From Physcomitrium patens (Eukaryota; Streptophyta; Bryopsida; Funariales; Funariaceae): 64,000 bases of DNA. Shown here one piece after another: positions 1-11,469 of the stretch. Under the pieces are notes generated by a model. It worked only from the letters and a program-made list of their open reading frames with translations, had not been told where the DNA came from and did not search any database. The DNA lies in the NCBI RefSeq assembly GCF_000002425.4, contig NC_037265.1:10828707-10892706 (forward strand), written 5' to 3'. Position 1 is the stretch's first letter; each line of letters begins with the position of its first letter. Position numbers and translations under genes: made by a program.

Positions 1-144
1 CCTTGTCCTTTAGAAGACTCCCCACCAGAAACTCCTCCCAAAAATCCTTCAAAATTTTTATTTTTGTTTTCCATAAAAATAAAAATAAAATCAAACAAAA
101 TCCAATACCTTCTACTTCAAGCTTTCACGTCGGGTTCACCACTT
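1..144 (-). mobile_element. Start of a gypsy internal region, running off the window
   Basis: This is the leader and first gag codons of a Ty3/Gypsy-type element read leftward. It aligns closely with 6010-6169, the same part of the complete internal region at 2930-6147. It contains a primer-binding site and abuts the LTR ending at 145. The rest lies outside the window. It is treated as a fossil copy. Confidence 0.75.
124..141 (-). other. Primer-binding site complementary to tRNA-Trp
   Basis: The plus strand reads TTCACGTCGGGTTCACCA. This equals the 3' end of plant cytosolic tRNA-Trp (TTCACGTCGGGTTCA plus the added CCA), so the minus strand is its complement. It sits three bases inside the LTR end at 145, the expected place for a reverse-transcription primer site. 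The tRNA sequence was recalled, not searched. Confidence 0.75.
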
Positions 145-509
145 TGTCGTATTACGTGCTTTCCTGCTCGAGAAGGCATCGGGCGCTTGGCTGTAGAAGG
201 TAGTATGGAGATTCGCCAATATTCAAGCAGTCTATCGGTTTTTGACTATTGGAATATAAACGACTACAAGAATACACCGTAAATCTATACGGATGCCCTT
301 TGACTGCTCGCCAAAGTCCTCTTTGCCCCAGCCGGTAGGTCTTTAGATGTTACTGAGAACCCCGAACAACCCAAACTGCTAATCTTTGATACCGCTTTAT
401 ACTCACGATCTTGTGTCTACTGACTGTCTTGTTAGATTAACCCAATAAATTTCATTCACTCCGCATACTCAATCCTATAGACACCCTTTTAATTCTTCAT
501 CACAGACGT

Positions 510-1992
510 TGTCGTGTTGTAACACGAGTATACTGTGAAAATATAAAGAAAAGGGACTTTTATTAATATTCAGTTACCTCGAATATTGGAAGCAACGACC
601 AACTCCAGTGCAAATACTGAGTGGCCAATTTCAGTCACCCCGTTACAGTCAGCCGAGGCATACTGAAATGCTCCATTCAATTCCAATAACGGGAGTTAGC
701 AGGAAGGGAAGGACCAATTCACACGACGGATGAGCCTGGTTCAAAGAGCCAATTGGATCCAATTTCGAGAATCCAATCCGGGTCCTCTTACCCAATATGA
801 GACCTGAATTGGCCGGGCAACCGAATGCAGTTTAATTACGGGAAAATCCAGGTTACTACTGGACTCTTATCCAATATGAGACCTGAATTGGTCGCGCAAC
901 CGAATGCAGTCAAATAATGGAAAATCCAAGTCTTACTATGGGCCTTAGTCAATCTAACGCGAGGACCAATTGGACCCAATTATGCGAACATCTAGGTTAC
1001 TATGGGCATCTTACCCAATATGAGACTTGCATTGGTTGGGCAACCCAATGCAGTCCAATTTCAAGACATCCAATCCGGGTCCTCTTACCCAATATGAGAC
1101 CTGAATTGGTCGGGCAACTCAATGTGGACCCGAGTACGGGGTTTCGATTTTGTTTCAGGCTGTCCTGTTCTCTGAGCCGTTTCAGGGAATGTTGTTTGCG
1201 GTAAATGGATCTCTTAAAGGTAAAAACGGAGGAGAGAGCCTTGATGACGAGAGCCAATTTCGGATCTAAGTTGTGACGACGGGAGCCAATTTCGGATCCA
1301 AGATGGAAGATTGAAGAAATTCAGAGGATAAGGTTAGAGGGAGAATAAGTTTTAAGGGGGTTTTTTTTCTTTGAATCGGGGAGCTAGCTTCAAGCTTTTT
1401 GCAAGGTTACTAGTTCGGTTTCATTGGAGGTTTTTGAAGATCAAGGGGATTGGAGAGGAGCTTCATGCTTCGGGTCGGGGAAGAAAAGACGGAGAATTGG
1501 ATTTTTCTTCTCCATAGAGTTTTGGAAAGACTGAGGCAATCGTTGCTGAAGTTAGTGTTGTAATGGTGAATCGAGATTTTTAATGAAGTGGGTTTGAATA
1601 CTCTTGACTGTTTTGTGAAATCGAGTTACGTCTGTGATTGAAGGATTAAAAAGGTGTCTATAGGATTGAGTATGCGGAGTGAATGAAATTTATTGGGTTA
1701 ATCTAACAAGACAGTCAATGGATATAAGATCGTAAGTACAAAGCGGTATTGAAGATTAACAGTTTGGGTTGTTCGGGGTTCTCTGTAACGTCTAGAGACC
1801 TACCGGCTGGGGCAAAAAGGACTTCGACAAGCAGTTGAAGAGCATCCGTATAGATTTACGGTACATTGTCGCAGTCGTTTATATTCCAGTAGTCAAAACT
1901 GATAGACTGCTTGACTATCGGCGAATCTCCATACTACCTTCTACAGCCAGACGCCCGACGCATTCTCGAGCAGAAAAGCACGTAATACGACA
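510..1992 (+). mobile_element. Solo gypsy LTR (plus) inserted in a minus-strand LTR of the same family
   Basis: It starts TGTCGTGTTG and ends TACGACA. It is flanked by the 4-bp direct repeat ACGT at 506-509 and 1993-1996. The uninterrupted target can be read in the opposite orientation inside this same LTR near 1600-1640, which confirms that ACGT is the duplicated site. Because host and insert are the same family in opposite orientation, 145-2929 is a large inverted repeat. Similarity to the host LTR is high by eye, so the insertion is young relative to the other copies here. No internal region is present. Confidence 0.8.
780..1130 (+). repeat. Irregular tandem repeats inside the LTR
   Basis: A block of roughly 75-140 bp recurs four times. 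Each copy holds TACCCAATATGAGACCTGAA or a close variant, followed by TTGGnCGGGCAACCGAATG-like sequence (near 790, 870, 1010 and 1085). The corresponding part of the host LTR (2400-2700) has two copies, and the LTR at 6170-7945 has about one. The region is rich in CCAATTGG-type palindromes. Copy number therefore varies between LTRs of one family. Confidence 0.65.
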
Positions 1993-2929
1993 ACGTAACT
2001 CGATTTCACAAAACACTCAGGAGTAATCAAACCCACTTCATTAAAAATCCCGATTCACCATTACAACACTGACTTCAGCAACGATTGCCTCACTCTTCTT
2101 AAAACCCTATGAAGAAAAAAAATCCAATTCTCTGTCTTTTCTTCCCCGACCCGAAGCATGAAGCTCGCTCTCTGATCCCTCTCAAATCCCTAAAAAAAAC
2201 TCTCATTCTCTTAACCTATCCTCCCCTTTAACCCTAATTCTCTCCTCTTTCAAACCCTAGCCTCTGAATTTCTTCAATCTTCCGTCTTGGATTTGGAATT
2301 GGCTCCCGCCGTCAGAGCTTAGATCCAAAATTGGCTCTCGCCGTCAGAGCTTTCTCCTCCGTTTTTACCTTTAAGAGATCCTTTTACCAAAAGGACGTTC
2401 CCAGAACGGCACAAAGGACGGAACAGCCTGAAACAAAATCGGAGCCCCGTAATCGGGACCACATTGAGTCGCCCGACCAATTCAGGTCTCATATTGGGTA
2501 AGAGTCTAGTAGTAGGACCTGGATGTTCCTGTAATTGGATCAAATTGGTCCTTTGCGTCAGATTGGCTGAGGCCCGTAGTAAGACCTCGATTTTCCCGTA
2601 ATTAGACTACATTGGGTTGCCCGATCAATTCAGGTCCCATATTGGGTAAGAGGACCCGGATTGGTTGTCTTGAAATTAGATCCAATTGGCTCTTCGAACC
2701 AGGCTCACTCGTCGTTGAATTGGTCCTTTCTCTTTTTTGCTGACTCTCGTTATTGGAATCGAACGGAGCATTTCAGTATGCCCCAGCTGAGTGTAACGAG
2801 GTGATTGACCCTGGCCTCCCAGTATTTGCACTGGAATTGGTCGTTGCCCCTAATATTCGAGGTAACTAAATATTAATAAAAGTCCCCTTTCTTTATATTT
2901 TCACGATATACTTGTGTTACAACGCAACA

Positions 2930-5900
2930 CCGTAAATCAATGACTAGAATATGGAACAAAAGAGGGCTCCAAAAATTTCATTTGCATCTTTTCTTTCAAT
3001 AATTCTACCAATTTAGGTAAATGTGCCCTCGACACGAGAATTGGCCTTAAGTTTCGAGGCACATGAGGTAGTGTAAAGATAACCATAGGAGCAACAATAT
3101 TAAGATCTACACATCCTATTTCACGAGACCCAAAGGCAAATGTTTTACTTTGTTTTGCAAGCATTTTTTTAAAATATTTAATTTATGTTGGAAATAAGGA
3201 ACCATCACATCCAATCTTCAATTCTTCAAAAGTCTCCTTGGTAAACTAATGTCCAATCTTCTTTGAATTTCTTAAACTCTCTTCTTTTGATGTTTCTTTC
3301 ATTTGTTCCTTAGAATCTTTTCGTAAAGGTCCGGCAATAGGTTTGACCTTTTTATCTACTGTTTTATATTTTATCTCTACAATAACTTTTGGTGCTTGAA
3401 AAGACTCAAGTATAGAATAAACCTCCCTCGAATGAATTTCCACAATCTTATCATTAATCCAATAGATACAATTAATTCTAAACAATCCTCCAATCCATTT
3501 TCTTCATAAACACCTAAAATCTTCTCATCATCTTTTAATGTCCCTAACTTGCGTAATTCTTTTTCAATATTATATAATCTTTTTCTTTCTTTTCTTTTAA
3601 AATCATCAACTTTTTTATACATAATATTTCCATTTTCAAAAATACCAATAAAACTCGCATCAAAGGCACCTTCATCTCACAAGAGTACCTCTTCTTTTGT
3701 ACCTCCATAATCCCACTTTATAGTGGTACTTCCCCAAAATCCTTAAATCCTTCAACAATCCTTGGCAACGATTTCTCTCTCAACCTATCTCGATTTCGTT
3801 CATGATTAAGAGGTATTATCAAAAATTATACAACTTTCCTTCGATCTTCACTATGTACCTTTGGATAAGCAGAACCATCATTAAGTACTTTTGTTTCCAT
3901 CCGTGTTGCCATAATATAAGGTTGTCCTAAAATCATGGATAAGACGTTGTATCTTGAACAAAAAAATATTGTTCTATCGCAACATCTCCAATTCGAAGTT
4001 TGACATCTAGACAAGTTCTATATAATTTGTCCCGTGTGTTATTATCTGCTCATATTGTCCATCCATGTTCCATATCAATTGGTCATTTCTGCTTCTTATA
4101 AAGATCCTTAGACATAAGATTTATTTCAGCACCATGGGCAATTAAAGCAATAATTGGTTATTATATATCTCCTACTTTCACCAATACTTTAGTAGTTGTA
4201 CTTGTCCAATGTTTCCAAGTATAATGGCTTGAAGCTTCCATTTTCTTATCACTATAATCTTTAAAATGTACTCATTGATTATATCTATTCTTTTCATTTG
4301 TTGATTGCTTGTAACCATTATCAACCTCTTCTTCATCTTTATATAATCTTGCATCAATAGCATGACTCATTCCACCTTTGTCCATTAATTGTCTCTTTCG
4401 CTTAATGTTGTCAATGATAAAATCATGAAACTCCTTCTTTGCAATTTCCAAAATCTCTTTCAATGTGAATTCCACCTTAGCATTTAATATACGTTCTTTC
4501 AATCTCCCTTTTAAATTTGTTGCCGCTTCAATATCAGAAAGTAGCTTATAAGTAATTGATTTATCTTTATCTTTTATCTCCTTTGTTTTTTCTTCCAATG
4601 ATGTTGAAGTATCTTTTATATGCAATTCTTGTGAAACTATCTCACGAGCCTGGTTTCCTCGAGTTTGCCTCTTAGAAGAATTTTCTTTTCTTCTATCATC
4701 AAAATTTTCTTGCCTCTTTTCTTCCATCAAAGCTTCATGTTGACTCTTAGTAATATATGCATGAACTGAAAGAGACTCAATAAGATCTTTCCAATCTATT
4801 GCACCTCATATTGCAGCTGCAGTCCTCAATAACGCTTTCCGAGGTATTTTTTCCTTTTACATTGTGGAAATGGCAGAAGCCCAAAATTCACTAGTTTCTA
4901 TACTTCCGCTAAAGTCATCATCTACTCTAGCACCATAACTTGTACTCTCTCATGTTGTTATTCCAAGTTCTATTAAGTAATCTTGAACCAATGCTCTCAT
5001 ATCTCCTTTGCCAAAATTGGTTTGAAAGAGATCCTCTGTATCCTTTAATGCAATCTTTCCATCTTTTCAGTAAATAACTCCTTGCTGTATCATATTATTA
5101 AATTCATTGCAATCCTTCCTAGTATGTGAAGCATCATCACACCAAATACATCTTTGTACATACCCTTATTTTGAAACATTCTTCAAATTATTTGTAGAAG
5201 TATTTTCTTCAAGTTTTGCCAATTTGATTTGAAGATCTCGCATTCCACATATAATTTCTTTAATTTCCATCTCTCCTTTCTTTGATAAAGATATCAAAGG
5301 TTGAATAGTAGGCATTATTGGTCATGTTGTATGTATTGAAATTTTAGGTGCTTGTACTACTTTTGGAATATTACTCCTATCCTTCCTCCTTTCTCTTTTT
5401 GCAAGCAAACCCACCGTATTTTTAATATTTTCCACTTCTTTGTCAATCCTTCATCTTCTTCTTTGTCTTCAAGAAGCAACTCCAATTTCCCTTGTAATTC
5501 TCCATCAGCAGCTTGAAAAAATAATTCAATCTTGTTCGGCTCTAATGTCAATTTTTCTACCTTTGATAATTGATAATACTGCCTCTCAAATGCCCTTAGT
5601 AGCTCTGTTGCTTCTAAATTCTTATTAGGCCACTCAATCCATTCCAGAAATAATTTCTTAATAACACGATGAGTGTCCTCCAAGAAATATTCACCTTTTA
5701 ATGTATGTGAAAAAATCTCCCATGAATTTTCTTAATACTCCATAATTGAGGTAATATGCTCTCTTATCTCCAGTATCGTGGCTAGTCCAAATAATTCAAC
5801 CATCTTCTTCTCAAAAACCCGATTTAATTCCATTTCCCAAACATAACATCTTAAATACTTTGAAATATCCTTTCCATCAAACTGATCAATTTTATTGACC

Positions 5901-6147
5901 AGTGCTTGCAAAGCTTTGGTTGCTAAAGCTTCATTGTAATCATTGATTTGCTGTTGCTGCATAAATAATGATAAGGCTTGAAACATACTAGCAATGGATG
6001 GATCCATGTACATACCCTGTCCTTTAAAAGAAACTCTACTAGAAGCTCCACTTGAAGCTCCTCTCAAAGACCCTTCAAAATTTTTATTCTCGTTCTCCAT
6101 AAAATAAAATAAAAATAAATAAAATCCAATACCTTCCACCTCAAGCT
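2930..6147 (-). mobile_element. Broken gypsy internal region: gag, protease, start of RT
   Basis: Reading leftward from about 6139, the parts in order are a gag-like region, a CCHC zinc knuckle at 5109-5150 (CIWC...H...C), a lysine/glutamate-rich segment near 4300-4730, an aspartic-protease-like piece near 3830-4010 (ILGQPYIM), and the linker into reverse transcriptase at 2937-3164 (RAHLPKLVELLKEK, then LEPSFVPYSS). The region stops at the LTR end at 2929, so most of RT, RNase H and integrase are absent. It has several breaks and cannot be active by itself. The RT-entry motif is typical of plant Ty3/Gypsy elements. Confidence 0.75.
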
Positions 6148-6165
6148 TTCACATCAGGTTCACCA
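6148..6165 (-). other. Decayed tRNA-Trp primer-binding site
   Basis: It is the counterpart of the site at 124-141, four bases inside the LTR end at 6170. It differs from the tRNA-Trp end by two G-to-A type changes on this strand, as expected from decay of methylated DNA. Confidence 0.6.
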
Positions 6166-6394
6166 CTTATGTCGTATTATATGCTATCTTGCTTGAGAAT
6201 GCATCGCGCATCTGGCTATAGAAGATAAAATAATGTTTTGCAAGTATCTCAGTAGGCTAGTGGGTTTCAACCATCTAAACACAAACTATTTCGGATTTCA
6301 ATGTAAAAGCTTAATCCCAATACAAAGTGCTTAGAAACACTATTTTTAATAACTTCAAGATATTATAAGTACAAAGTCTTTTATTATTTGTTAG

Positions 6395-6482
6395 TTTTTA
6401 TTTTATTTTTTATTTTTTATTTTTTTATTTTTATTTTATTTTATTATTTTATCTTTATTTTTATTTTTATTTTATTTTTTAT
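6395..6482. repeat. TTTTA-type low-complexity tract
   Basis: It is an almost pure run of TTTTA/TTTTTA units inside the LTR. It is absent at the matching place in the LTR copies at 145-2929. Confidence 0.8.
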
Positions 6483-7519
6483 CCTAATCTTGGATAGCGA
6501 GCTTTCGCAAGCTATAATTCTCAATCTGACCATCCGATTGTTGTAAATTTCTACCACTGGTGTCTTTGCAAGCCTTCCAAATGCTCAAGAAGTTTCAATC
6601 CAATCTAACTTATAGGTTGCAAGAAAATGTCGTTAATCCACACTAACGTATCTTGACTGCCGCCTAGAAGTTCTTGACTTACCGTGCCAAAAGTCACCTT
6701 ATTCCAGCTGGTAGATCTCCAGATATTACAAAAATCCTAAACAACCTCAATCTGCTAACTTCCGATACTTCTTTACACTAATGGTCAAATATCCTCTATC
6801 TGTTCCGTCAGATTAACACAACTTTTTGCATGCACTCAACATACTCAATCCTCTAGATACCTCTAAATTTTAATTGCAGAAGTTTCTTCAATTTCACAAA
6901 ACAGTCAAGAGTATTAGCCTTAACTTTATTGCAAACAAATCCAAATCACCAATACAAACACTGACTTTCAACAACGATATCCAAAGTTCTCCCAAATCCT
7001 ATGAATCCAATTCTATACCTTTCAAAGGAGCTTGAAGCCAACTCTCCGATCCCAAAATCCTGATCTCCGAATGCCTCTTTCCTTATCGTCTCCTCTCTTT
7101 TAACTCCATGTGGTCCCATTTTCTTTCACCTTGGACTCTGAATTGGAACAGTCAACGGCACTTCCCCAGAATTCCTGTCTCTAAGAGGATCTTTCCATGG
7201 AAAGGATGTTTCCCCTGAAACGGCATAGAGAATGGAACAGCTTGAAATGAAACCAAAGCCTCCGTATTCGGGACCTCATTGGATTGTCCAACCAAATCAC
7301 GTCTCATACTGGATAAGAAGTCCATACCAAGACCTGGATTGGATGTCCCTGTAATTGGATCAAATTGGCCCTTCACATCAGACTCACCTAAATATTGAAT
7401 TGGTCTTTTTCTCTTTTGCCAACTCTTGGTAAGAATGGCTCAGACTCATTCCATCCAATTTATCGGAGAATCTTGAGGACCTTGATTTATCTCCTCAATT
7501 TTTCCTTGGCTTTGGATCT

Positions 7520-7820
7520 ATTGATCCCGTTTATTGAAATTAGACTGAGCATTACATTGTTGATAAATATGCCTTGTCTGCTTGCAATTCCTATACACTA
7601 GTGCATGATCATCAGTGGCTTTGGGATTAGAACATTCATTGGCATAATGACCAACCTATCTGCAACGAAAATGACGAAGTGGTCTTTCTGCACCTCCATC
7701 ATGCATATTGGGTATCTCCACCAGTATATACTTATTAGACTTGTTCCATGTAGGGTTGAAAAATGATCCTAGTTGTCCCGTTGGTACGGAGGATACTTGG
7801 TTCGATGACGCCGATGGGGT
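7520..7820 (-). mobile_element. Gag zinc-knuckle fragment carried inside an LTR
   Basis: Minus-strand translation over this stretch shows gag-like sequence with a zinc-knuckle remnant near 7620-7680 (VGHYANECSNPKATDD). The flanking DNA matches the ordinary LTR: 7380-7440 matches 2700-2760 and 7815-7945 matches 2800-2929. The segment therefore sits inside the LTR and is not found in the sister LTRs. It differs from the neighbouring gag at 7946-9138, which has its own knuckle. It is a fossil fragment, probably captured or inserted from another element. Confidence 0.5.
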
Positions 7821-7945
7821 GACATTAAATGACCTTAAATATTGGCACTAGAATTGGCCGCTATTTCGAACATCCAAGTTGACTAAATATTAATAATATC
7901 TTTTTCATTTATATTTTCACTATATAGTCGTGTTACAACACGACA

Positions 7946-9138
7946 ATGGTCCCTATTGTAACTAGATAAATTTATTTTTCGACATGCTATCTTCTTTGAT
8001 CGTCGTATTCCTCATTTTATGGTTGCATCGCTTCTTTTGATAATGTTGAGCATTGTACTTAGCTTCTCTACAATATAAGCACAATCATTCTTGACGACGA
8101 CGAGTCTTTTCTTGCTCAGTAAGAGGTTTGAAACGTACTGCATCAATTTGCATATCTACTACTTTCGAATGTATGTGTTAAAGAGGTATTGGCGTTGCCA
8201 TTAAATTATAGTAACGTTGAGGTCCACTCGTATAATTCTCAGATCAAAATTTAAAAAGGCGATTGTCGTACTTCACAGCAAAGTCAATTGCTTAACTCAA
8301 TGTTTGAGGATCAAGTAAGTTGAGCATTAATTTTTTTACCTCATATTGTAATCCGTAGAGAAATTGGCTAATAAATGCAGCATCATCCCACTTGATATCA
8401 ATTACAAGTTGTCAAAATTGTAAAGCATACAACGTTATTGATCGATTGTCTTATCGTAAAATATGGATCTTATTGGTTGCAATACGAATTGCATCATGTT
8501 CTCCATACATGGATTGAAACTCCGCCAAAAAAGCCTCTAGATTATCCAATATTGGATCTCGTCGTTCAAAAAAAGATGGAAACCACGATAGTCCTGAACT
8601 TGAAAGAAGCATATCAATGAATCTAACTTGTGATCCTGGAGTTAGATAGCTTTGGCATTGAAGTTCAATCACAAGTTGTACTTGATTGATAAATCCTCGA
8701 AACTTAGATTTGGTCCCTTGAAACTTCTCGAATAGGGCAATTCTTAGTTCTCTAACACTGAAAGGATGTTCCACCATATCGAAGGGACATGATTTGGTAC
8801 AGATGTTGAAGCAGCTCTAATCATTACTATATCTTCATTTCCTGCCAATCTTATTGCTTCTTATGGTGGTAAATTGAGTTGATGCATCGCAAGCATTAAC
8901 TCTCTCTATTGCTCTTGCATTTGTGCCATTGCACTCTTCATTTTAGCAAGTTCTGCCATGATAACACTTAGAAAAGAGAAGATGTCTAATATCGCTCAAG
9001 ACAAATAGAAGAGATGACTTGAAAACAAAGAAAATACTAAGGACAATATCAGTTTAGAAGAGGGTAATCCACAACTTCTAATATGTTTGTGTCTTATCAA
9101 GAAAAAGGGGTAATCTATTCTTAATCAAGATTAGACAA
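7946..9138 (-). mobile_element. Gag region of a second gypsy family (broken)
   Basis: Reading leftward, the stretch 8451-8777 encodes a capsid-like protein (FRGFINQVQLVIEL, FFERRDPILDNLEAFLAEF), the pattern of Ty3/Gypsy gag of the Tf1/sushi type. A zinc-knuckle-like CLYC motif follows near 8060-8095. The element is cut at 7945 by the LTR of the first family, so its pol is missing here. Its own LTR and primer site follow at 9139-9729. Confidence 0.65.
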
Positions 9139-9149
9139 AGCTCTGATAT
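9139..9149 (-). other. Primer-binding site of initiator-Met type
   Basis: The minus strand reads ATATCAGAGC directly after the LTR end, close to the standard plant retroelement primer site TGGTATCAGAGC for initiator tRNA-Met. Confidence 0.55.
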
Positions 9150-9729
9150 TGTAGGTATATTCTTATCAATCTGTCAAGGACAAGAACATGATAAAGACAA
9201 ATAAACAAGTGAGACTCTTTCATAAAAAGATGACAAAATAGAAATAACTTGATATATATAATAAGAAAGAAACTAGAATGGCTATTGCCAAAAGCCAAGA
9301 AAACTAGAGAACCTTGAAACTAGACTGGAAGCAAGAAAAGAATTGACAAGAGTGAAGAAGGCTTCACTCTTGTCTCTATATATACTATCTAACTAGGGGC
9401 TATGTGGCAACATTCTATAGGACCTCCAATATGTGTTGACTTTGTATGATACATGCCTTGACTTACAAGGCAAGTTTTTCTACGTATAGGCCACATAGTT
9501 AGTTTGGTCTTTAAGCTAACAACATGTGTGGCGCATGGCCAATTTATTGACCATGTTTCTAATCCCAAAAAATCAATTAAAGACACCTATAAAGTCAAAG
9601 GAGCATCTATAAAGCTTCTAGGAAGCTTCCATACCAAATTCTATAGAATTAACTTACTTTTACCTACTTTTACTTATTTCTACTTATTTGTACATGTAAT
9701 TATTGGCTTACATGCATGTGTCCGTGACA
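9150..9729 (-). mobile_element. LTR of the second gypsy family
   Basis: On the minus strand it begins TGTCACGGACACATGCATG at 9729 and ends ACCTACA at 9150, about 580 bp. A related copy in the plus orientation lies at 56084-56637 with the same landmarks: the TATATATA box region, the CTCTTGTC/GAAGGCTTCACTC block and the tail with TTGATAAGAA. It is the 5' LTR of the gag region to its left. Confidence 0.65.
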
Positions 9730-11469
9730 CAAACATAACGCTTTGATATTCTTAAAACATTTTGATACCCTAAATTTTTATGATATCCTTACTATGTACT
9801 AATATCCTGACCATGTCTTATTGTGCATGGTTATTAATCTCATTCATGTGTAAGAGGATCTTGGCGGTTCTGAGGCAAGTAGGAGAGAAACCCTAGAGAC
9901 CTCCCTTTTTTGCGAATACACAAAGCCAACCTATGGAAGCCCAACTCACATACACAATGAAGGTTTGTCAATCCACAAGAGACCCCATGAGAGTGCTACT
10001 TGCCATTGATGATCAGATGAGGTTATGAATCCTTGTGTGTGTCTGTATGTATGTATGTATGTCATGAGCTAAGCTTTTAAGGTCCATCGTCAATGAGTTA
10101 AGTTCTGACTCTCTGCAAAGCTCTGAAGCTCTTCGTCGTTGTCCAAATCCTGTGTAAGGATCTCACCTTTGCGAGCTATTCATCGTACACCACAATCAAT
10201 GCAATGAAAGTGTTTTTTTGCCTCTGCCGTTGTACCCACGGTTGAGATCAGTCCTTGAAGCCTGGCTTGGTCTGTAGATCGTGAGATGACCTCAGGCTGA
10301 GCTGTGACATGTACTTCATTTCGGCCGAATTTGACCCAAAAAAAAGGGGGGGGGGTCATGTATGAATGCTATCCTCGGAGGTTGGGTCTCTGGATGCACC
10401 TGAGAATGCTTAATGGGAATTGTACTCTTTCACGCACGATCTTGGCAAAAACGAGTTGTGACCCATTTCTTCTCAAAGCTGAACATAACCAAGTGCTAAA
10501 TATCTAGGTTGTAGCCGCTCACAGGATTCTGACCATGAAGGGATGTTCGGTTTTCTAATGAAGTCAAGACTCGGTACTCTCAAGCGTCAATTAGCTTTTC
10601 CAGAATTACAGATATCCGTTGCTGCCAACAGGAACAGTTGTTGAAAGTGGGTCAGGATGTGCAGTACTTACAGCAGATTACAAGTTGAATTTGCAGAGAT
10701 TTCTAAGGCCTTGACATACTATCCTTAAGTGCAGGTGCAGCACAGAACTTGCTCCCCAGTGACGAAAGCATCACATGCTGCAATTGGCTCCTTCCAAATG
10801 ATGCATTCGAAGTCCACGGGCGTGAAAGGTATATACTACAGATGCATTTTTTGCTTAACTCTCGATAAAAGATTTGTCGAAGGCACGACCAGCGTTTCAT
10901 GGTTTCGGCCTGATTAATTTCCAGACCTGATCTTCATGTAATTTCGGGAAGCCTTTGCCACGACTTGCAGAGTGTCGTGATCATAGTTTTTGTGAGCAAG
11001 GGCTGGAGAGGGATTGCTCAGTGTGCGAAATGCACACTGAAATAGATGTGTGTGCGTCACACTTGTGTAAAATACATACTGGGAACTAATTGCGCTTGGT
11101 TAAAACTATCAAAACAATATTCTGAACATTGTCGTCTCATGTGGAGTATCCAGCCAATTCAGTAGAATCTTCTGAGCTCTTCAGTTTGCCATGAAGCTCG
11201 CAACTCGTACCTTGAAGCTGGGCAACTTGTGTACAGAAGTGGCAATTCATATACGCTGGAATGCACAGGTAAACATTTTCATGGCTGATTTGTATCTACC
11301 TCCTTAGTTATAATAACCATGTTGGAAAGATTATGAGAACACGAGTTGACAACGAGCTCTAGAAACACTCTTGTAACCTTGGGTGTAACCTTGAATGTGT
11401 ACTGATCTGCGAACTGACAATGGGAACAAACCATTAATGAAAATTGCAATCCGTTCAAGTTGAAGGACT
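9730..11469. other. Intergenic stretch, no gene recognised
   Basis: Only short open frames without recognisable domains are present. A run of ten G follows eight A at 10338-10355. The part from about 11290 to 11469 is probably the 3' untranslated region and end of the gene at 11470. Confidence 0.5.

Larger units (their letters stand above)
145..2929 (-). mobile_element. Gypsy LTR (minus), interrupted by an inserted LTR
   Basis: On the minus strand this LTR begins at 2929 with a decayed TGTCGTGTTG-type end and finishes at 145 with ACGACA. TGTCGT/ACGACA are the terminal inverted repeats of the family. Without the insertion at 510-1992 it is about 1.3 kb. It is at once the 3' LTR of the internal region to its right (2930-6147) and the 5' LTR of the copy leaving the window at 1, so the arrangement is a tandem LTR-internal-LTR-internal. 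It carries telomere-like AAACCCTA words near 2220-2265. Confidence 0.75.
6170..7945 (-). mobile_element. Gypsy LTR (minus), older copy of the TGTCGT family
   Basis: Minus-strand ends are TGTCGTGTTGTAACACGAC at 7945 and ATACGACA at 6170, giving about 1776 bp. It is the 5' LTR of the internal region 2930-6147. It is longer and more diverged than the LTRs at 145-2929, partly because of a T/A-rich expansion at 6395-6482 and an embedded gag-derived segment at about 7520-7820. The stronger divergence suggests it is older than the nested pair to its left, or has exchanged sequence. Confidence 0.7.
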
